DNA from: Myotis daubentonii
Taxonomy: Eukaryota > Chordata > Mammalia > Chiroptera > Vespertilionidae
Direction: 5' to 3'
Assembly (NCBI RefSeq): GCF_963259705.1
Contig: NC_081844.1
Span: 106,666,671-106,730,670, forward strand
Length of the DNA: 64,000 nt
The position numbers and the translations under genes were made by a program. Positions 37,101 to 44,660 of this stretch are shown here, piece by piece (position 1 is the stretch's first letter; each line of letters begins with the position of its first letter). The notes beneath the pieces are model-generated. The model ran no database searches and was not told the origin of the DNA. It worked only from the letters and a program-made list of their open reading frames with translations.

Positions 37101-39186
37101 CATGCCCCCTATTGGGAACTGAGCCAGCAACCCGATCATGTGCCCTAACTGGGAATCAAACTGGTGACCTCTTTTTTTAAAAATTAATTAATTAATTTTT
37201 TGTTAATCCTCACCTGAGGCTATTTTCCCATTGATCTTTAGGGAGAGTAGAAGAGAAAGGGAAAGACAGAGAGAAACATTGATGTGAGAAAAACACATCG
37301 ATTGGTTGCCTCCTGCATGAGCCCTGGCCAGGGCCCAGGCTGGGGGGGAGCCTGCAACCAAGGTACGTGCCCTTGACTGGAATCGAACCCGGGACCCTTT
37401 GGTCTGCAGGCCGGACGCTCTATCCACTGAGCAAAACTGGCCAGGATACAGTTTCTTTTTTTTAAAGGTTTGGTAGAACACTCTTTGGAACTATCTGGTC
37501 CAGTGGGTTTTTTGGTAATTAACTTAGAAAACATCCTATGTCCTCTATGATAATTTGTCAGTTAGATTATAACTTTCTGGACTGTTTTGATAATTTATAT
37601 ATTCCTAGAAAATTATTCCCTTCCTCCAGGCCCTCCAATGTATTAAAATTGCCTTTGTTTTGTAATTTCCTCTCTATCAGTGGCTAGTGTTCCATTTTTA
37701 TTTTTTATTTGATACCTATTGTGCTCTTTATTCCTTGAGCCAGTTATAGTATGTCTTACTTAATCTCCCAAAGAACCAGCTCTTGAATTTATTAGTTTTT
37801 CTCATTTCTTCAGTTAAATGCTTACTTCATTTCTTTTTATTTTCTTCTTATTAACAATTAAAAGCCTTTGAAATTTCTTTCAACCTCTATGTTAGCTGTA
37901 TTTCATAAATTCTGATGTCGTATTTTAATTGTTTTCTGAATTCTTCGTAACTTTAGGTTTGATTTACTCTTTGAACTAAGAATTGTTTGAGAGAGATTAA
38001 AAATTTTCCAGAAGGTGGGGTTCATTATTTCTTAGTTTTATTATTAACTTCTATTTTTTGTGATTTATTGAGATTCTATAGCTACCTAATATATCATTAC
38101 ACTTTTAAATGTTTTGTAGGCTTTTGAAAAGAAGATGTATTTTCTATTTTATAGTAAGATTCTAGTACATGTCTATTAGATGTTCTTAGTTAGGTCTTGT
38201 CTTCTTTTCCTTTTTATTTCTGTAGGGGTGTCCCGTCTACGTAATGTAGCACGGAGCAAAGCCCCTCTAAGGTGCTTCAGTGTCTTCTGTTTTCTGTGGT
38301 CTTGCTTTTGAATGCTGGGCCGTTTGAATAAGATTCCTACGGCTAGGTCTTAATGATGGAATATAGTCTTTATCATTGTGAATTCGGTCTTAACTGATAC
38401 TATAATCATGAATGCAGCTTTCTTACTATTTATTTGTATATGCTTGATATCCCTTTGCCTACCCTTTTAATTTCTATCTTTCTGAATCACTGAACATAGA
38501 TACATCTCTTTTAAAAACACATTTAAAATTTAATTTAATTTTTGATTTGCATACCATAAAATTCACTCTTAGATTATTATGTATAATACATAGTTGCATT
38601 TTCTTTGTTAGTGAACCTGGCAGTTTTCTCCAATAGGTGAGTTTAGCTCATCTTTATTCTTGATATATGTTCGGTTTGAGTTCTGTCATTAAAGATCTGT
38701 TAGGATTTGTTCATATGGCTTTTTAATTTTTTTGCCTTTCCCATGTCATTCACTGTATGATCCATTTTTATAGTTCCATTTTTGTATGGTCTGATAATTT
38801 GCAAGCTCTGCATTTTTGTCTTTTGGGCTGTTATTACTTGTCATCTACCCCACTTTAAAATGTTGATTAACTATTCTTTATGGTCATCCTTGATTTGACC
38901 TTTTAATCTTAAAATTGTGGGCTCCAATTTAATTGTGGAATTATTTTCTGGGCTGCAGTAACTAGGAGCAGAGCACTCACCAGGGACCCGTGTCAGCTGA
39001 GGGCCAGCACACTCCCACCAATGCCCTCTCCTTTCTGTGTCTAAGTGCACCTTTTTGTTCTTTCCCTCAGGCCTCCCAGTTGCTGGGCAAACCTCAGAAT
39101 TTGTTAACCAAGTGTTAGAGAAGACCGCAGAAGGCAACCCCACCGGAGGCCTTGTAGGACTAAGGATACCAGCATCAAAAGTGTAA
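15017..39186 (+). CDS. CREBRF: CREBRF, CREB3 regulatory factor (8 coding exons, 640 aa)
   Basis: Coding segments are 15017-15025, 17052-17177, 18138-19227, 24816-25010, 26465-26654, 27977-28050, 33976-34098 and 39071-39186. All have GT/AG borders and the frame closes at TAA. The product is 640 residues against 639 in human as I recall. It is a nuclear regulator that recruits CREB3/Luman for turnover and also affects glucocorticoid receptor signalling and cellular energy storage (known for the family). Visible parts are an acidic N-terminal region, a long Glu/Asp tract around residues 355-400, and a bZIP-like basic region at 526-546 with the N-x7-R signature (N532 to R540) followed by a short leucine-poor zipper. 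The residue matching human Arg457, site of the Pacific-islander Gln variant, is Arg458 (codon CGA at 24962-24964), the ancestral state. The introns are heavily loaded with antisense L1s and SINEs. Confidence 0.96.
15026..17051. other. CREBRF: CREBRF intron between the start exon and coding exon 2
   Basis: About 2 kb of AT-rich sequence. A short (CA)n run lies near 15452-15472. No transposon family was recognised. Confidence 0.75.
17052..17177 (+). CDS. CREBRF: CREBRF coding exon 2 (residues 4-45)
   Basis: The acceptor TGTTGTAG ends at 17051. The donor is CTG/GTGAGT after 17177. It encodes residues 4-45 in frame, from [10 protein letters not shown] to DPDFMYEL, 42 codons with both borders in phase 0. 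It contains Met9 (17067-17069), a possible alternative start in better context than Met1. Confidence 0.95.
17178..18137. other. CREBRF: CREBRF intron
   Basis: Under 1 kb, AT-rich, no repeat recognised. The polypyrimidine tract before 18138 is TTTTTTAAACCTTTCTCAG. Confidence 0.8.
18138..19227 (+). CDS. CREBRF: CREBRF coding exon 3, the large exon (residues 46-408 plus first base of 409)
   Basis: This 1,090-bp exon encodes more than half of the protein, starting [10 protein letters not shown] and ending DTFSEP with the first base of Gly409. It carries the Ser/Thr-rich central region and a low-complexity acidic tract (about 19066-19205) made of GAG/GAA/GAT/GAC repeats. That tract is probably where the protein gains its one extra residue over human. 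The donor is CCAG/GTATTA. The frame at 18856-19236 is an out-of-frame shadow of the acidic repeat. Confidence 0.97.
22157..22189. repeat. (TG)n microsatellite, about 16 units
   Basis: Pure TG dinucleotides between GTCCAT and ACATGTG. A likely polymorphic marker in a CREBRF intron. Confidence 0.97.
23205..23490 (-). mobile_element. Old L1 3'-end fragment (L1M-type)
   Basis: Antisense fragment with GTGAGGCATAATTTTCACAC and TTTTGACAAAGTGCATGTCA. It is similar in layout to 27155-27790. It is diverged and non-coding, and it ends near a C/A-rich run at 23510-23536. Confidence 0.65.
23714..23948. mobile_element. hAT-type MITE, copy 1 of 3 in the window
   Basis: Terminal inverted repeats are CAGTGATGGCGAACCT and AGGTTCGCCATCACTG, perfect over 16 bp. 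The flanks CCCTAGTG (23706-23713) and CCCTAATG (23949-23956) are an 8-bp duplication with one mismatch, as expected for hAT. The interior is AT-rich without coding capacity. Copies 2 (26695) and 3 (56590) share the same interior. Confidence 0.92.
24160..24271 (-). pseudogene. U6 snRNA retropseudogene
   Basis: The minus strand starts GTGCTCGCTTCGGCAGCACA at 24271 and follows U6 snRNA nearly to its end, with scattered substitutions (for example in the segment after AATTGGAA and near the 3' end) and then an A-rich tail. The flanks GGCATATATGTTTGT (24145-24159) and GGCATATACGTTTGT (24272-24286) match at 14 of 15 positions. That target-site duplication, with the A-rich tail, marks an L1-mediated retrocopy rather than a functional U6 gene. 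No U6-type promoter was looked for in detail upstream. Confidence 0.9.
24816..25010 (+). CDS. CREBRF: CREBRF coding exon 4 (residues 409-474 in part)
   Basis: Acceptor TTTTTTAAG at 24815, donor CATG/GTAAGA after 25010. It encodes [13 protein letters not shown] through NGLHHG, including the basic run RKRGKRR (residues 427-433), a plausible nuclear localisation signal. The metabolic-trait codon (Arg458, CGA) lies at 24962-24964. Confidence 0.96.
25011..26464. other. CREBRF: CREBRF intron
   Basis: About 1.45 kb with a purine-rich stretch at 25370-25450. No transposon family was recognised, and the frames present are short. Confidence 0.75.
26465..26654 (+). CDS. CREBRF: CREBRF coding exon 5 (residues 474-537 in part, start of basic region)
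   Basis: Acceptor CATCTGTAG at 26464, donor CCAG/GTCAGT after 26654. It encodes [20 protein letters not shown] onward to the first half of the bZIP basic region ([13 protein letters not shown]). The basic region is split by the intron inside codon Arg537. Confidence 0.96.
26695..26928. mobile_element. hAT-type MITE, copy 2 of 3
   Basis: Same termini as copy 1, again with perfect 16-bp inverted repeats. Flanks GTCTAGGG (26687-26694) and GTCTAGGA (26929-26936) form the 8-bp duplication with one mismatch. The interior closely matches copy 1, with a few substitutions. Confidence 0.93.
27155..27790 (-). mobile_element. Old L1 3'-end fragment (L1M-type)
   Basis: Antisense L1 sequence containing TGTACACTTCTATGAGGTTT, CACCAGTTGAAGGACGTTTG and CCCACCAGCAATCTATGAGG. 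It is diverged and has no coding frame. Confidence 0.7.
27977..28050 (+). CDS. CREBRF: CREBRF coding exon 6 (basic region and linker, residues 537-562 in part)
   Basis: Acceptor TTTCACAG at 27976, donor TATG/GTAAAC after 28050. It encodes [20 protein letters not shown] and NTEY. This completes the basic region signature, with Cys539 and Arg540 at the DNA-contact positions of the bZIP fold. Confidence 0.96.
28696..28843. mobile_element. piggyBac-type MITE, 148 bp
   Basis: Flanked by TTAA on both sides (28692-28695 and 28844-28847), the piggyBac target duplication. The termini CACATTAAGCGCC and GGCGCTTAACGTG form inverted repeats matching at 12 of 13 positions. There is no coding sequence. piggyBac activity is known in vesper bats; the exact family is not assigned. 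Confidence 0.8.
29866..31770 (-). mobile_element. Complete ORF1-only L1 element (HAL1-like), about 1.9 kb, antisense in CREBRF intron
   Basis: On the minus strand the element starts at 31770 with GGAGAACCAAGATGGCGGCA, very like the start of full-length mammalian L1 5'UTRs, including a YY1-type motif. A GC-rich 5'UTR of about 0.7 kb follows, then an intact ORF1 (31072-30224), then a short 3'UTR with a G-rich polypurine tract (30000-29920) and AATAAA, and finally poly(A), seen as T's at 29866-29878. There is no ORF2. A perfect 15-bp duplication, GAGAATTACCATCTT, flanks it at 29851-29865 and 31771-31785. 'Half-L1' (HAL1) elements with only ORF1 are known in mammals including bats. The intact ORF and clean duplication indicate a fairly recent insertion. 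It would have relied on an L1 ORF2p supplied in trans. Confidence 0.9.
30224..31072 (-). CDS. L1 ORF1p-like protein of the HAL1-like element (282 aa)
   Basis: An unbroken 282-codon frame. ORF1p is a trimeric RNA-binding chaperone that packages L1 RNA (family knowledge). Residues about 10-118 are charged and helix-prone, matching the coiled-coil position but shorter than in human ORF1p (338 aa in total). The RRM starts near 119 with [10 protein letters not shown], the counterpart of NLRLIGVPES in human L1. Then come TPRHIIIK (174-181), PIRLSADFS (207-215), ETLQARREW (217-225) and the C-terminal domain ending in LKGIL. No frameshift or internal stop is seen. It is a transposon gene, not a host gene. 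Whether it is transcribed is unknown; it lies antisense in the CREBRF intron. Confidence 0.92.
   Translation of the reverse strand: MRRQRNRTKLSMEDIEFRTTLLRSLKNCLEAVDKLNEIYTKTNKTLDLILGNQREIKHTRTEITNIIQTPDSRPEERKNQVNDLKCEEAKNIQPEKQNEKRIQKCEDSVRSLWDSFKHTNIRIIGVPEDEREQDIENLFEEIMTENFPHLVKEMDLQVQEARRTPNKRNPKRTTPRHIIIKMPRAKDKERILKTARERNSVTYKGIPIRLSADFSTETLQARREWQEIFKVMNTKNLQPRLLYPAKLSFRIEGQIKSFTDKEKLKEFITTKPGLYEMLKGIL
32150..32317 (-). mobile_element. Diverged tRNA-type SINE
   Basis: Antisense SINE with TTTTTATTGACTTTATAGAG, a GA-rich block and the head GCCCTGGCCGGTGTGGCTCA on the minus strand. It is shorter than the other Ves copies. The flanks AAATAGGGAA and AAATACGGAA could be a target duplication with one mismatch. 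It is inserted in the old L1. Confidence 0.8.
33584..33800 (+). mobile_element. Ves-type SINE, sense orientation
   Basis: Begins CAGCCTTAGTTGGTTTGGCT and runs through TTCGATTCCAGTCAAGGGCA to the CTCTCTCC block and ATCAATAAAAATAAATTTTT tail. Flanks AAGTGGCACATCA and AAGTGCACATCA are nearly identical. It ends about 175 bp upstream of CREBRF exon 7. Confidence 0.9.
33976..34098 (+). CDS. CREBRF: CREBRF coding exon 7 (zipper region, residues 562-603 in part)
   Basis: Acceptor GTCTTACAG at 33975, donor CTTG/GTAAGA after 34098. It encodes [20 protein letters not shown] and continues to LIKDTLG. The heptad hydrophobics here form the weak zipper or helical region that follows the basic region. Confidence 0.96.
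34228..34339 (-). mobile_element. Truncated Ves-type SINE (tail half)
   Basis: Antisense TTTTTATTGATTTCAGAGAG and GA-rich block ending at CTTGGCTGCC; the tRNA head is missing. It is flanked by similar TTTTGTCT sequences. Confidence 0.8.
35703..35807 (-). mobile_element. Very short young L1 insertion (105 bp of 3' end)
   Basis: The sequence TTAAAGTATTACAAAGAGTA and the following C-rich part match the 3' end of the L1 at 73-160 almost base for base. It is flanked by a perfect 15-bp duplication, CTTGTGTTCCTTTTA, at 35688-35702 and 35808-35822, so it is a complete but severely 5'-truncated insertion. Confidence 0.92.
37015..37172 (-). mobile_element. Ves-type SINE, head missing
   Basis: Antisense copy with TATATTTTTATTGATTTTTT, a GA block and AACTGGGAATCAAACTGGTG. 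The sequence ends before the tRNA-like start and abuts a second SINE. Confidence 0.75.
37173..37446 (-). mobile_element. Second, older tRNA-type SINE in tandem
   Basis: Antisense copy running from an A/T-rich tail (TTAATTAATTAATTTTTTG) to the head CTGGCCAGTTTTGCTCAGTG on the minus strand. It is longer than Ves copies elsewhere and has an extra segment (CCTCACCTGAGGC) near the tail, suggesting a different subfamily. Confidence 0.75.
39071..39186 (+). CDS. CREBRF: CREBRF last coding exon (residues 603-640) and stop
   Basis: Acceptor TTCCCTCAG at 39070. It encodes the end of the protein, [14 protein letters not shown] to GLRIPASKV, with TAA at 39184-39186. The exon continues into the 3'UTR. Confidence 0.97.
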
Positions 39187-39697
39187 TCAGCTTCATTGGA
39201 CCACTGGTCAGAAATGTCTGAGTTTGTTATGTTATTCATTGTAAATTTTCATTCTGTTTTGCATGTCAGTTTGGCATTATGTACACATTTACAATTAGGT
39301 TACATTGTTTTAAGAACTAAGTAGCATAAGCGACGCATGATCCAAAATACTTGATTATTGCATTTTCAGAGCATAAACCATGGTTACAACTGCTACTGGC
39401 ATCAGAATTGAAACTCGTATATTTAACTAAATGTTTAGATACAGATTTCAAAAATCTGTTAAAGAAAAACATTTTGGAGGGGTGAAGATATTAGTAAATG
39501 CCATATATTGTGGCAGGTTTATGCTCTGAACCACACACAAAAATCGAGGAAGCATTTTTAAAAAACAGTTTAGATTGTTTTTAGAATTATTGCTTTTTGT
39601 TCGAATTTTCCACAACCATTAATGTCACTTGTACATGGCACAATCCAGCACTCATGCCCGTGTGCCATATTAGATATTCATTTTCCGAGCTCAATAT

Positions 39698-39698
<1 letters not shown>

Positions 39699-39758
<60 letters not shown>
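39699..39758. repeat. (GT)18(AC)12 palindromic microsatellite in CREBRF 3'UTR
   Basis: GT repeats (39699-39734) turn directly into AC repeats (39735-39758). The dyad axis is between 39734 and 39735, with 24-bp perfect arms and no spacer. An AT-rich stretch follows. In RNA it could form a GU/AC hairpin. Confidence 0.97.
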
Positions 39759-39766
<8 letters not shown>

Positions 39767-41880
39767 GTATATGTCTGTGCAAGTAAGAAAAAAAAGCATA
39801 TTCTTTGTGCCTTGTATTTTGGGGAAACTATAAAACTGGTAATATTTTGTATGATGAAAACCCTAATGAGGAAAAACAAGATATATAGATGGAAAAATTA
39901 TGGGGTTTAAATGTTTTTTTGTTGCAACTCTTTTTCAGATTTTTTGAATGTATATAGGACTATGTTGAAATGTAGATATATGCCACAGAGTCTATGTATT
40001 GTATAAAAAAACAAAAACAAACAAAAACAAAAACAAAAAAAAAGATGGCTCTAGAAAACTCATATTTCGGTACTTGACCGGAAGAAGACAAATACTTGCA
40101 CATTATTACGATTGTTTTATTTTTTGTACCAAAGACAAATGCAACTGATATGGCAAACTGCCAGTCTAAGTAAAGTTTTGCACAGCTTACATGATACTGT
40201 ATGAATGTATGACTAAAAGGAGAAAAAAAGAAAATGAAAAGGTCAGGGTTAGGGATCTTACTGAACTGTGAATTTTATTTCTGTTTGGGTCCAATTATCT
40301 ACAGAAGGAGCATCCACACATATAAATATTATTTTGCTGTTCCTCTAGTTCGCTTCCATAGTAGATAAGTTGGTGGCCATTTAGGTGTCTGTCTTTTTAT
40401 TTCTGCACTTATTGTAGGAAATTGTAATATATTTCATTTTAGTAAGCTATTGATAAAATAGTTTTTGGCCTGGAAAATTTAAAGGTTATTTAGTATACTT
40501 CCACCAAACAACCAAAATACAGATTATTTTTATTGTATTATGTACATATATATATGTAAAGAAAGAGAAAAGCTAAAAATATCTAATTCTTTAGTTGCCA
40601 CTTTTCCAATCGATGTATTATTGTGCATGTAATATTTTCAAAGATCAACACAAGCTTAAAACAAAAACAAAAAAAATTTATAGATTTTTATATTTTTGTA
40701 CAGGTATTTTCAAACTAGCTTCTTCAGACTTACATGTGACTTTTATAGTTTCTGGAACTGAGAAATATTAACACGTTTAGTTTTTAGGTGCTCTGTTTTG
40801 CTCCCATAAAACAGCTTCATAGCCAGTGTTTTAACTATGTTAAAGCTTCATCTCTGGAGGAGAAATTTCTTTGTCCAGGCAACATTATAACCCTTTCCAC
40901 AGACCTTTCCATCCTGTCTCTCTCACTGTTTTATTCTCAAATCTTGTGGTTTGAAGTCTGAAAAAACTATACTTTAAAAAAAAAATTCCTACCTAACCAG
41001 AAAAAAATAATACCAAAAATTTCAGACTTAGCTGCTAGGAGAGTATCTGTTTCTCCATTACCCGTCGGAGAATTTATTATTTAGTTATATTTTGTCTGTA
41101 TAGTGTATTTCATTTTCTTTTACTCACCTCACCCCCGTCCATTTGTAAGTGACAGCACATGAAGCTATAGCTTACAAAGGTTTGGATCTAAAACACGCAG
41201 CAACGTCTGAGCGATGCTTACCAAGCTTCTTTGACATTATGAACTGTGATGCACCAGATTTCCTGTGTGCTGGGTGGAAATGTACCTGCTTAGTGCATTC
41301 ACACTGAACTGATGATAAGCTCAGATCGATGGTTGAATAGAGTATATAAGTTCATTGTTTAAAGTGTTTCCTTTTTCAGTGGGAGAAGGCAAAGCATAAG
41401 TTTGTAACTTGGAAGTATATGAAGTTTTGGCAGAGTGTGTCTGGCAAATTAAAATGTATTCCAAAATCTGGCAGTTTTGCAATCAGGTGAAAATCACTTC
41501 ATGATAGAGATTCAACTGATGAGGTTTATAAAATTGCCCCTTTCTAGCTGCTCTGTTAGAAATTCTGGTTTTTGATACTTTTTTCCTCTCTGCAAACCAG
41601 AATTTGATTTTTTGGTCTTGCATTTCAAAAAAGACTTTGAATCTGTTTAGTAGATTCCATATCCTTGCATTTCAGTGTTTTATATGTACTACTTAAGTTA
41701 AATAGTTAAAAGCTTTTAAATAGTTGAGCTTTTTAATGTTGACACTTTATTTTGTACCTATTTATATATGTATGTATATCTTAGAAAAGCACTTTGTTAA
41801 AAAAAAATGCATTTTATATGATTCCTGCCATTTGCTGCTAAATCTGGGCTGGTCAGAATGCTGCAGCGATACTTGATCTC

Positions 41881-41886
41881 AATAAA
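41881..41886 (+). terminator. CREBRF: Possible internal poly(A) signal AATAAA
   Basis: AATAAA within the 3'UTR. Use of the site cannot be judged from sequence alone. Confidence 0.35.
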
Positions 41887-43119
41887 AACCTGGCAGTAAA
41901 ATGTAGAGTGGAAGTTAAATCCTCTTGCTGTTTAACTTATCATAAAGATGACATAGGCAAGCTGTGCAGCTTTACATTTTAACCAGGGGACTCTGTGGCA
42001 TTTAAAACCGTCTAGAAATGGTTGTACTTTAATGCCAGTAATAATCTGCTTCCTCTATTGTCATTAAATATATCCGTTTAGTGTATCACACAAACAGAGC
42101 TTATGAGGGTAATGTAAAAACCCCAGCAATTGTACATGTTCTGTTTTTGAAATTGTGGCATGTGTTTTTGGGTGAAGACCGTTAGGGAAGAGCTCTCTGA
42201 CGGCTTTCTGTGTTCATACATGGTATCCAGATTGTCATAATGAAGTCCAGAACCCTACTTCAGTGAAGGCATTGTGAACTCACCTCCAGTGAACCCTTGT
42301 TCCAAAAGCAATGATAGGAACGTTGACCTAGTACTACTATGATTTAAAAACAAAACAAAAAAAAAACACAAAAAAGTTCTTCCTCGTTTTCGATACACTG
42401 GATCTTTGTAGAGTTTGTCTCCATATGAAAGCATGCTGTCCAGTTGTTCTTGTTAAGATCTTGTCTAAGTTTTGAATTGGGTGCCACACTTTTTCAGTCA
42501 ATACGATTGCTTGTTCTACTGTACCATGTATGATTCTTGTCCCTTCCTATATTCTTCATGACAGATTATGATGTGGCTTTATATTGTGCCTTACTTGTAC
42601 ATGAAAACAAAACGTCTTCATTCCCTCCACTTCCTCAGTCTTTCACTTTGACCTTTTTGGTAAGAGAATCAGAGCTATTACAAAAACATCATGAAGGAGT
42701 TCAGATGGGTACGGTTTCAAATTCCCTCTCTTTAGAGTTATTTTATATTTGTATGAAAGACCAGTTTTGAATGGTCTTTGAATATGGGGGGGAAAGATTA
42801 GCAGTAATTTCACTACATCCCTCTTTTCTGCCTTTCATGAATTTGTCATACATCTTCTTTCTGATGCTTGACTTTATTTGCTCCTTCGCAATAGTCTGCA
42901 TTTAAAGAAAGGTGTGTTCCATTCATCAGCTTGAAATTAACTCTTTCATTTTTCCAGAATTTTTTAGAAGAGTACCCGTTTTGTTTGTTTTATAAAACAG
43001 ATGACAAGTCTCTTTAAAAGAAACAGAAGTACAGTACTTTTGAAATACAATGCTGTTAGTTTGGATTTCTTTTTTTTTATATATAATACTCATACAATTA
43101 TCTGATGTTTGCCTTCATT

Positions 43120-43125
43120 AATAAA
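43120..43125 (+). terminator. CREBRF: Possible poly(A) signal AATAAA
   Basis: AATAAA followed by GCTGTTAGTTTATTC and then a GT-containing stretch; a plausible alternative CREBRF 3' end. Confidence 0.45.
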
Positions 43126-44631
43126 GCTGTTAGTTTATTCACCAAAATGTCAAGAATGGATGTGCTTTTCTTTATTCCATACATTTAAAAATATTTTAGC
43201 TGCTAAGATTTAGTTCACTTTCTAAGAGACGAATTCAAGTTGCCTTCAGCAGGAATTAACAAAAACTTAGGTTCCCTTTCTTTATATAGTCTTCCTGAAA
43301 TTCTGTTTAAGTATTTTCTAGTTCATTATGTAACAGAATGTTAGCATCTCTCCAAATCTTGAAACTTGAATTTTGAGAATGCATTGAATTATGCTTTCAG
43401 TGTTAAAGTAAAAGGTTTCAGTTACCCTTCTAGTGAAGTCTATTGTGGAATACCATTTCCCATGGAACTGAGGCCATTTCCACGACTTTGCACAAAACTC
43501 CAGTCTTGTTCTTCCCTTGAATCATGACAAATACGTCTCACACAGTGCCGTAATACTTGTGGATTCTTTTGTAATCTTTGTAATCTTAATAAGGGCATTA
43601 TGAGAAGATGACTCCATGCTTTTTTAATATTTCAAACACATTGGGATGTAACAATGACCGTCAGCCGTAGGGATGGTGGTTTCGTTTTAAGGAATAAGCG
43701 TGTGGGGGAAAGATGATGAACTGTACTACTGAATGTGGAACGCTTCAATAGGCAGGCAGGGTTATGTGTTGAAGCATAATCCTCATGCTTAAACTGAATG
43801 ACGTTGTAGACATTGCACCTAGGAACTGAATTCTGCCAAACTGCCATTTTCGTTTAGAAGAGAAAGACTTGGGGGTAGTCGTGAGGGAATAGAACCTTAA
43901 AACTACTTTCAAATAGTATTCTGGAGACTTGTCGGTGACCAGTGCAGAACCGTGTGCCAAGTTCTAGGTGAACTAGGTTTGCCTCTTTCATAACGATGTA
44001 AACACAGTGGTGTCGTTCACTAACGTCCAGGTGGATGGGAGCGGGACTGATTACTGTGTCTTGCCCTTCGCCCTTTTTTTTTCCAGAACCAAATAACAGA
44101 AATGTGTATGTGTGTACTGTATCTGCCTTCCCAGCACATTTTTATGACACTGTATTCCACTGCCTGCCTTTCTGACCTTCTGTCCCTAGGGTTCGTCCTG
44201 TAACTTAGCATTGGTGGTTAAGTGATGCTAGGGCTGACCGCACATAAGAAGTCACAGAGGAGCGGAAGGGCAAGAATTCAGAGCATTTGTTCATGCAATG
44301 TGGCCACCTCTCTTGCATAGCCGCATAGGATCCTGTTTGTAATGCTATCAGATTCTGTCGTTTTGTTCCCCTGTCCCCAAACCCCCACAACTGGAGCTAT
44401 GAAACTTTATTGGATTCAGTCTTGTCTTTTGTCTAGAAAGAATTTTATCTTGTTGACGCATGAGCTGTTTAAAATTTATTCTATTAAATGTTGGTTAATA
44501 GTTGTGCAGTTTTTCTTTTCAGAAGAAAAGGCAATTCCAATGTTGCCTTTGTTCTCTGTCACCTTCCAACCCCTCGGCACTTCTAGTCAGATACAGACTC
44601 ATCTGTGTATGCAACATCCTTTGTAATTTAA

Positions 44632-44637
44632 AATAAA
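44632..44637 (+). terminator. CREBRF: Probable distal CREBRF poly(A) signal AATAAA
   Basis: AATAAA inside an A-run, with the GT-rich element GGTTTTGAATTGTTGG downstream at 44657-44672. The position agrees with a long 3'UTR. Confidence 0.6.
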
Positions 44638-44660
44638 AAAAAAAAAAGATGAAAAGGTTT

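Larger units (their letters stand above)
34960..38720 (-). mobile_element. Decayed antisense L1 ORF2 blocks
   Basis: Long T-rich sequence with L1 antisense landmarks, such as TTAGCTGTATTTCATAAATT and TCTTTGAACTAAGAATTGTT around 37890-37990 and TATGTTACATATGTTTCTCC at 35070. It is interrupted by unassigned sequence (36120-37010) and SINEs. No open frame. Boundaries are rough. Confidence 0.55.
34099..39070. other. CREBRF: CREBRF last intron, 5 kb
   Basis: Holds a truncated SINE, decayed L1 blocks (34960-36120 and 37450-38720), a very short young L1 tail and a SINE pair (separate entries). 36120-37010 is unassigned sequence, more GC-rich than its surroundings, without a supported gene. Confidence 0.75.
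39187..44655 (+). other. CREBRF: CREBRF 3'UTR, about 5.5 kb
   Basis: Long AT-rich sequence free of recognised transposons, in sharp contrast to the introns. That suggests it is retained exonic sequence under constraint. Candidate poly(A) signals are at 41881, 43120 and 44632. Frames within it are not supported as genes. The far end is inferred from the AATAAA and GT-rich sequence near 44650. A further AATAAA at 44909 is possible. Confidence 0.75.
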
